Part shown: one piece after another, positions 59,581-64,000 of the stretch
How the letters are laid out: each line of letters starts with the position of its first letter
How positions within the stretch are numbered: position 1 is the stretch's first letter
Origin: Flavobacterium okayamense
GTDB lineage: Bacteria; Bacteroidota; Bacteroidia; Flavobacteriales; Flavobacteriaceae
Assembly: GCF_019702945.1 (NCBI RefSeq)
Contig: NZ_AP024749.1
Location: 248,001 to 312,000, forward strand
Length of the DNA stretch: 64,000 bases
Direction: 5' to 3'
The notes under the pieces: model-generated
Told to the model about the DNA's origin: nothing
What the model saw: only the letters and a program-made list of their open reading frames with translations
Databases searched by the model: none
Translations under genes and position numbers: made by a program

Positions 59581-60456
59581 ATGAAAGCATACGTTTTTCC
59601 AGGACAAGGAGCTCAATTTACAGGAATGGGTAAAGACCTATATGAAAACTCTCCTGTTGCTAAAGAATTATTTGAAAAAGCTAATGAAATTCTAGGTTTT
59701 AGAATTACTGATATTATGTTTGAAGGAACTGCTGAAGAATTAAAAGAAACGAAAGTTACACAACCTGCAGTTTTTTTACATTCCGTTATATTAGCTAAAG
59801 TTTTAGATGTTAAACCTGAAATGGTTGCTGGACATTCATTAGGCGAATTTTCTGCATTAGTAGTAAATGGTGCTTTATCTTTTGAAGATGGTTTGAAATT
59901 AGTTTCGCAAAGAGCTATGGCTATGCAAAAAGCTTGTGAAATTACTCCTTCTACTATGGCTGCTGTATTAAACCTTGATGATAAAATTGTTGAGGACATT
60001 TGCGCCTCTATTGATGGCGTTGTAGTTGCAGCCAATTACAATTGCCCCGGTCAATTAGTAATTTCTGGAGAATATAAAGCGGTTGAAGCTGCTTGTGAAA
60101 AAATGAAAGAGGCAGGTGCAAAACGTGCTTTAATTTTACCTGTTGGAGGTGCTTTCCACTCACCTATGATGGAACCAGCTCGTGAAGAATTAGCTGCAGC
60201 TATTGAAGCTACAACTTTTTTAGCACCAAGTTGCCCAGTTTATCAAAATGTAACAGCAACCGCAATTTCTGATGCAACTGAAATTAAGAAAAACTTAATT
60301 GCTCAATTAACTGGAGCGGTTAGATGGACACAATCAGTTAACCAAATGATTGCTGACGGAGCTACAAGTTTTACTGAAGTTGGTCCAGGGAAAGTTCTTG
60401 TTGGATTAGTAAATAAAATTAATAAAGAAGTAGAAACAGTTTCAGCTACTTTGTAA
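59581..60456 (+). CDS. fabD: ACP S-malonyltransferase
   Basis: Moves malonyl from CoA to acyl carrier protein to feed fatty acid synthesis. The 291-residue protein opens with the usual YVFPGQGAQFTGMGKDLY. The nucleophile is Ser86 in GHSLGEFSAL and the partner His193 lies in GGAFHSPMM. TQPAVFLHSVIL and GPGKVLVGLVNKI are further family segments. The active site is complete. It is transcribed alone with its own terminator. Confidence 0.97.
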   Translation: MKAYVFPGQGAQFTGMGKDLYENSPVAKELFEKANEILGFRITDIMFEGTAEELKETKVTQPAVFLHSVILAKVLDVKPEMVAGHSLGEFSALVVNGALSFEDGLKLVSQRAMAMQKACEITPSTMAAVLNLDDKIVEDICASIDGVVVAANYNCPGQLVISGEYKAVEAACEKMKEAGAKRALILPVGGAFHSPMMEPAREELAAAIEATTFLAPSCPVYQNVTATAISDATEIKKNLIAQLTGAVRWTQSVNQMIADGATSFTEVGPGKVLVGLVNKINKEVETVSATL

Positions 60457-60469
60457 AAACTAAATACAT

Positions 60470-60496
60470 AAATCCCTTTAAAAAAGGGATTTTTTA
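60470..60496 (+). terminator. Rho-independent terminator after fabD
   Basis: Arms AAATCCCTT and AAGGGATTT (60470-60478 and 60484-60492), then a T-run. It sits 7 nt before the M23 peptidase ATG. Confidence 0.85.
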
Positions 60497-60502
60497 TTTC
60501 TT

Positions 60503-61177
60503 ATGAATTATAAAAACGTTTTTGAAAAATTAGAAGTTTCCAAAGTAATCAAGCCAGAAATTGGTTACAATTTGTACACACCTTTAGATTTATCGGCTAC
60601 AAATACGCATTTAAAAAAGGAAAAGTTAGATACTGCTCAAGATTATGAAAAGTATATTCAAAAAGTTTTAGATGAGAATAAAACTAAAATTGCTTATGGT
60701 GGTTATTTAGAAACTCGAAATTTGTATAAAAGAAGTACTGTTTTTAATAATCAAGAAGAAAACGAACGTAATATTCACATTGGCTTAGATCTATGGATAA
60801 ATGAAGATGCTTCTATACATGCAGTACTAGATGGAAAAATTCATAGTTTCCAAAACAACACAGCTTTAGGCGATTATGGCCCAACAATAATATTGGAACA
60901 CAACTTTGATGACTTTACATTTTATTCTTTGTATGGACACCTAAATGAAGCTTCATTAGAAAATATAAAAGTTGGCGATAAAATTAAAAAAGGCCAACAA
61001 ATAGCAAATCTTGGTTTACCGCCAATTAACGGAGATTATGCGCCTCATTTACATTTTCAATTGATTAAGGATTTGCAAGGTAAAAAAGGAGATTATCCTG
61101 GAGTTTGTAGCCAAAACGACTTAGAGTTTTATAAAGTAAATTGTCCCGATCCTAATTTGCTTTTGAGGATTATTTAA
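60503..61177 (+). CDS. M23-family (LytM-like) metallopeptidase, no signal peptide
   Basis: The 224-residue protein has a LytM/M23 domain (about 90-215). The zinc ligands are seen as HIGLDLW (His and Asp of H-x3-D) and HLHFQL (H-x-H), with SLYGHLNEASL between. A valine/lysine-rich N-terminal part (1-85) has no clear fold, and there is no signal peptide, which is unusual for a cell-wall hydrolase. Related cytoplasmic-looking M23 proteins exist in Bacteroidota and sometimes are fused to other enzymes. Substrate unknown. Its stop overlaps the convergent galE stop by 4 nt. Confidence 0.88.
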   Translation: MNYKNVFEKLEVSKVIKPEIGYNLYTPLDLSATNTHLKKEKLDTAQDYEKYIQKVLDENKTKIAYGGYLETRNLYKRSTVFNNQEENERNIHIGLDLWINEDASIHAVLDGKIHSFQNNTALGDYGPTIILEHNFDDFTFYSLYGHLNEASLENIKVGDKIKKGQQIANLGLPPINGDYAPHLHFQLIKDLQGKKGDYPGVCSQNDLEFYKVNCPDPNLLLRII

Positions 61178-62187
61178 TTTCTAATCTTTTGTTCCCATTT
61201 CCAAGCACTCGACAATGCATCTTCCAAAGAAGATTGCGCTTGCCATCCTAGAATTTTGTTAGCTTTATCAGTATTTGCGTAGGCCTCAATTACATCGCCA
61301 GCTCTTCTGCCAACTATTTTATAAGGTAATTTTTTATTCGATACTTTTTCAAAAGCAGTTATAACTTCTAATACTGAGCTTCCTTTTCCAGTTCCAATAT
61401 TAAAAGTTTCTACTTTTTGAATGTTTTTATTTTTAATTAAGCGTTGCAAGGCAACAACATGGGCATTGGCTAAATCAACTACATGTATATAGTCTCGAAC
61501 AGCAGTACCATCTGATGTAGGATAGTCATCTCCAAAAACGGATAATTCTTTTCGTAAACCAACAGCTGTTTGTGTAATAAATGGCACTAAGTTTTGTGGA
61601 ACTCCTAAAGGTAATTCTCCTATTTCAGCGGAAGGATGTGCTCCAATTGGATTGAAATAACGTAACAAAATAGCATTGATATTAGATACCTTTGCAACAT
61701 CCGAAATAATTTCTTCTCCAATTTGCTTAGTATTTCCATAAGGCGACATAGCCTCTTGTACAGGAGCATTTTCCGTAATTGGCATTTTTTCTGCTTGTCC
61801 ATATACTGTACAAGACGAACTAAAAATAAAATTAGCTTTTTCTATTGCTTGTAGTTCTTGTAATAAATAGACTAAAGCATTGATGTTGTTTTCATAATAT
61901 AACAACGGATTTTCAACACTTTCGCCTACCGCTTTACTAGCTGCAAAATGAATTACTCCATTTATATCCTTATGTTTTGCAAAAAAATCTTGAACTGATT
62001 TTTTATCACGTAAATCAATATTTTCGAAAACTGGACGCTTTTTTGTAATACGTTCAATTCCATCTAAAACATCAATAGAGGAATTAAATAAATTGTCGAT
62101 AACAACAACTTCAAATCCTTCATTTTGAAGTTCAACTACAGTATGTGAACCAATAAACCCTAAACCGCCTGTTACTAGTATTTTCAT
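61174..62187 (-). CDS. galE: UDP-glucose 4-epimerase
   Basis: Interconverts UDP-glucose and UDP-galactose for polysaccharide and lipopolysaccharide synthesis. A 337-residue extended SDR: the NAD motif G7-G8-L-G10-F-I-G13, the active-site Tyr150-x3-Lys154 (SPYGNTK), and Ser124 in FSSSCTVYG. C-terminal segments VRDYIHVVDLANAHVVAL and NIGTGKGSSVLEVI are characteristic of GalE. It is likely the main epimerase; GalNAc-type activity cannot be excluded. It follows the DegT-family gene by 80 nt. Confidence 0.96.
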   Translation of the reverse strand: MKILVTGGLGFIGSHTVVELQNEGFEVVVIDNLFNSSIDVLDGIERITKKRPVFENIDLRDKKSVQDFFAKHKDINGVIHFAASKAVGESVENPLLYYENNINALVYLLQELQAIEKANFIFSSSCTVYGQAEKMPITENAPVQEAMSPYGNTKQIGEEIISDVAKVSNINAILLRYFNPIGAHPSAEIGELPLGVPQNLVPFITQTAVGLRKELSVFGDDYPTSDGTAVRDYIHVVDLANAHVVALQRLIKNKNIQKVETFNIGTGKGSSVLEVITAFEKVSNKKLPYKIVGRRAGDVIEAYANTDKANKILGWQAQSSLEDALSSAWKWEQKIRN

Positions 62188-62267
62188 TTTTAAAAGAATA
62201 AAGAATAAAGAAAACAGAACATAGACAAGCTTCTTTTCTCTATACTCTATTTTCTATACTCTTAAAA

Positions 62268-63395
62268 TTAAACAAACTCTAAAACCGAATCAGTAATAAA
62301 TTTAATTTGTTCGTCGTCTAATTCAGTATGCATTGGTAATGCAATAACTTCATCACACAATTGATTCGTTACTTTAAAATCTTCTTCTTTATAACGACTA
62401 TCTAAATACGCTTTTTGTTTGTGTAATGGAATTGGGTAATAAATAGCACACGGAATTCCTTTTTCTTGCAAATGCGCTAATAGTCCGTCTCGTTTTCCGT
62501 TTAAAACTCTAAATACATATTGATGAAATACGTGACAATCACAATTTTTACAAATTGTTGGCACCCATAAATTTGAATTTACCCCTAAAGCTTCTGAATA
62601 TTTTCTAGCGGCTTCTTGTCGGGCTTTATTATAAGCATCCAAATGAGGTAATTTTGCTTTTAAAACTCCAGCCTGAATACTATCCAAACGTGAGTTAACT
62701 CCCACAACATCATGATGATAACGAACGTACATACCGTGATTTACAATTCCTCTTAAAGTATGTGCTAATGCATCATCATTAGTGAAAATTGCTCCACCAT
62801 CGCCATAACAACCTAAGTTTTTAGAAGGGAAAAATGAAGTTGCCCCAACATGACCTATAGTTCCAACTTTTTGTTTTTTACCCTCTTTATTAGTAAAATC
62901 AGCACCAATAGCTTGTGCATTATCTTCAATTACGTATAAATTGTGCTCGTTTGCAATTTCCATAATGGCATCCATATTTGCCGCACGCCCAAATAAATGC
63001 ACCGGAACAATTGCTTTTGTTTTCGGTGTAATTGCTTTTTTAATAGCTTCAATTGATATATTCATATTGTTCATATCAACATCTACTAAAACAGGTGTTA
63101 GTTGTAATAAAGCAATAACTTCTACGGTTGCTGCAAAAGTAAAATCAGCTGTAATAACTTCATCACCCGGTTTTAATCCTAATCCCATCATGGCAATTTG
63201 TAACGCATCCGTTCCATTAGCACAAGGAATTACATGTTTTACACCTAAATATTGCTCTAAATCAGTTTGAAACTGGTGAACCAAAGGTCCGTTAATGTAT
63301 GTATTTGTATCTAAAACTTCTTGAATAGAAGCATTAACTTCATCTTTTATTTTTTCGTATTGACTTTTTAAGTCAACCATTTGTAATTTTCGCAT
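62268..63395 (-). CDS. DegT/DnrJ/EryC1/StrS-family sugar aminotransferase
   Basis: PLP enzyme that aminates keto-sugar nucleotides for surface glycans. The 375-residue protein has the PLP lysine Lys192 in SFFPSKNLGCYGDGGA, plus PCANGTDALQIAMMGLGLKP, IPVHLFGRAANMDAI and VIEDNAQAIGA with the ring-stacking Asp. The C-terminal substrate region reads GVNSRLDSIQAGVLKAKL and CHVFHQYVFRV. The closest types are WbpE/WlbC-like aminotransferases of O-antigen pathways; the exact sugar is not known. It diverges from waaA and lies beside galE, a surface-polysaccharide neighbourhood. Confidence 0.93.
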   Translation of the reverse strand: MRKLQMVDLKSQYEKIKDEVNASIQEVLDTNTYINGPLVHQFQTDLEQYLGVKHVIPCANGTDALQIAMMGLGLKPGDEVITADFTFAATVEVIALLQLTPVLVDVDMNNMNISIEAIKKAITPKTKAIVPVHLFGRAANMDAIMEIANEHNLYVIEDNAQAIGADFTNKEGKKQKVGTIGHVGATSFFPSKNLGCYGDGGAIFTNDDALAHTLRGIVNHGMYVRYHHDVVGVNSRLDSIQAGVLKAKLPHLDAYNKARQEAARKYSEALGVNSNLWVPTICKNCDCHVFHQYVFRVLNGKRDGLLAHLQEKGIPCAIYYPIPLHKQKAYLDSRYKEEDFKVTNQLCDEVIALPMHTELDDEQIKFITDSVLEFV

Positions 63396-63415
63396 CGTAA
63401 TAAAATTTAGCTTAA

Positions 63416-63423
63416 CAAAAGTA
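63416..63423 (-). promoter_or_regulatory. Promoter -7 element (TACTTTTG) for the DegT-family gene
   Basis: On the minus strand TACTTTTG fits TAnnTTTG, 20 nt before the ATG at 63395. Confidence 0.45.
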
Positions 63424-63489
63424 AGAAATAATGCGCTACTTTTTTAGCATAAAGAAAAAGAAACGTATTTTAGCCAATAAATTGTTAGC

Positions 63490-64000
63490 ATGCTATTTCT
63501 CTATACCATTTTAACGCACATTGCTAGTTTAATCTTAAAGGTTTTAGCCCTTTTTAGCCCGAAACTAAAACTATTTGTTAAAGGCAGAAAAGATGTTTTC
63601 TCAACTTTAAAAACTAAAATTAATTCTACTGATAAAGTAATTTGGGTTCATGCAGCTTCTTTAGGTGAGTATGAGCAAGGTATTCCTGTTATGGAAGCTT
63701 TAAAAAAAGAGTTTCCTACACATAAATTAGTTGTTACTTTCTTTTCGCCATCAGGTTACGAAGTCAGAAAAAACAACACGTTAGCTGATGTTACAGTTTA
63801 TTTACCTCTTGACACCAAACCTAATGCTAAAAAGTTTATAAAAATCACTCATCCTGAATTGGTTTTATTTATAAAGTATGAATTTTGGCCCAATTATCTA
63901 AACGAGTTAAAAAGATTAAACATTTCAACTTATCTAGTTTCTGGAATATTTAGAGAAAAACAAGCTTTCTTTAAATGGTATGGTAGATTTTATAGAGATG
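63490..64000 (+). CDS. waaA: 3-deoxy-D-manno-octulosonic acid transferase (3' truncated by window)
   Basis: Transfers Kdo to lipid A. The reading frame from the ATG at 63490 stays open to the window end, giving the first 170 codons. After a hydrophobic N-terminal segment (LFLYTILTHIASLILKVLAL) comes VIWVHAASLGEYEQGIPV with Glu60, the residue expected as catalytic base, followed by THKLVVTFFSPSGYEV, VYLPLDTKPNAKKF and LVLFIKYEFWPNYL. These match the N-terminal half of KdtA. The gene is divergent from the DegT-family gene, 94 nt apart. Confidence 0.93.
   Translation, partial: MLFLYTILTHIASLILKVLALFSPKLKLFVKGRKDVFSTLKTKINSTDKVIWVHAASLGEYEQGIPVMEALKKEFPTHKLVVTFFSPSGYEVRKNNTLADVTVYLPLDTKPNAKKFIKITHPELVLFIKYEFWPNYLNELKRLNISTYLVSGIFREKQAFFKWYGRFYRD

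Noticed and set aside
62188..62267. CTATACTCT repeated twice between galE and the DegT-family gene
   Set aside because: Only two short imperfect copies in a low-complexity gap; nothing to separate them from chance.
1..64000. CRISPR array, prophage, integron, insertion sequence or rRNA operon
   Set aside because: No regularly spaced repeats, no integrase or transposase reading frame and no rRNA motifs were found on either strand.

Overview
The window looks like chromosomal sequence from a low-GC member of the Flavobacteriaceae, close to Flavobacterium. The signs are strong A+T bias, repeated TAnnTTTG -7 promoter elements (the Bacteroidota sigma-A type), a complete Na+-translocating NADH:quinone reductase operon, a type IX secretion (T9SS) plug protein and a secreted protein with a T9SS-type C-terminal tail, DUF5916/DUF3667/DUF6702 families, and a DnaG with a flavobacterial-type N-terminus. 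Most of it is core genome. I saw no integrase, transposase, CRISPR array, rRNA operon or prophage.

Layout. 1-4.6 kb: end of a LuxR-type response regulator, dnaG, and three exported proteins of unknown role, one with a TM2 domain. 4.6-7.4 kb: an operon of ECF sigma factor, membrane-anchored anti-sigma-like protein and a composite outer-membrane protein. 7.6-11.8 kb: polyprenyl diphosphate synthase, a small membrane protein, rlmN and a membrane-anchored glutamate-synthase-like flavoprotein. 11.9-17.9 kb: O-methyltransferase, PAP2 phosphatase, tatA, M1 aminopeptidase and three envelope proteins (DUF6702 and two with CarboxypepD_reg-like domains). 18-26.2 kb: pepE, two identical tRNA-Gly(TCC) genes, GNAT acetyltransferase, two facing L,D-transpeptidases, a DUF5916 protein, gpmI and a tiny collagen-like lipoprotein. 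26.3-31.4 kb: a TetR-controlled ABC/HlyD/TolC exporter operon with palindromic operator candidates around its promoter and an unusual nucleotide-binding domain. 31.4-35.7 kb: RRM protein, CoA-transferase, map, DUF3667 protein and methyltransferase.

35.7-44.6 kb is a respiratory block: apbE (FMN transferase), three small genes and nqrABCDEF. ApbE is the enzyme that attaches FMN to NqrB and NqrC, so these genes form a functional unit. 44.7-53 kb: T9SS plug protein, a second DUF3667 protein, apaG, pruA and a 1225-residue secreted alpha/beta hydrolase with a T9SS-like tail, preceded by a perfect 26-bp palindrome. 53-64 kb: rsmG, fatty acid desaturase, PLP aminotransferase, purT, a Crp/Fnr regulator, an exported-looking pirin, YceI, fabD, M23 peptidase, galE, a DegT-family aminotransferase and the start of waaA (kdtA).

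No wholly new multi-gene system stands out. The best leads are the divergent ABC exporter family with its operator pair, the nested palindromic element at 36.8-37.0 kb, the 26-bp palindrome before the T9SS cargo gene, the flavinylation-site variant in NqrB, the zinc-less DnaG, the collagen-like mini-lipoprotein and the exported-looking pirin beside a Crp/Fnr gene. Family assignments come from reading motifs and from memory of protein families; no database search was run.
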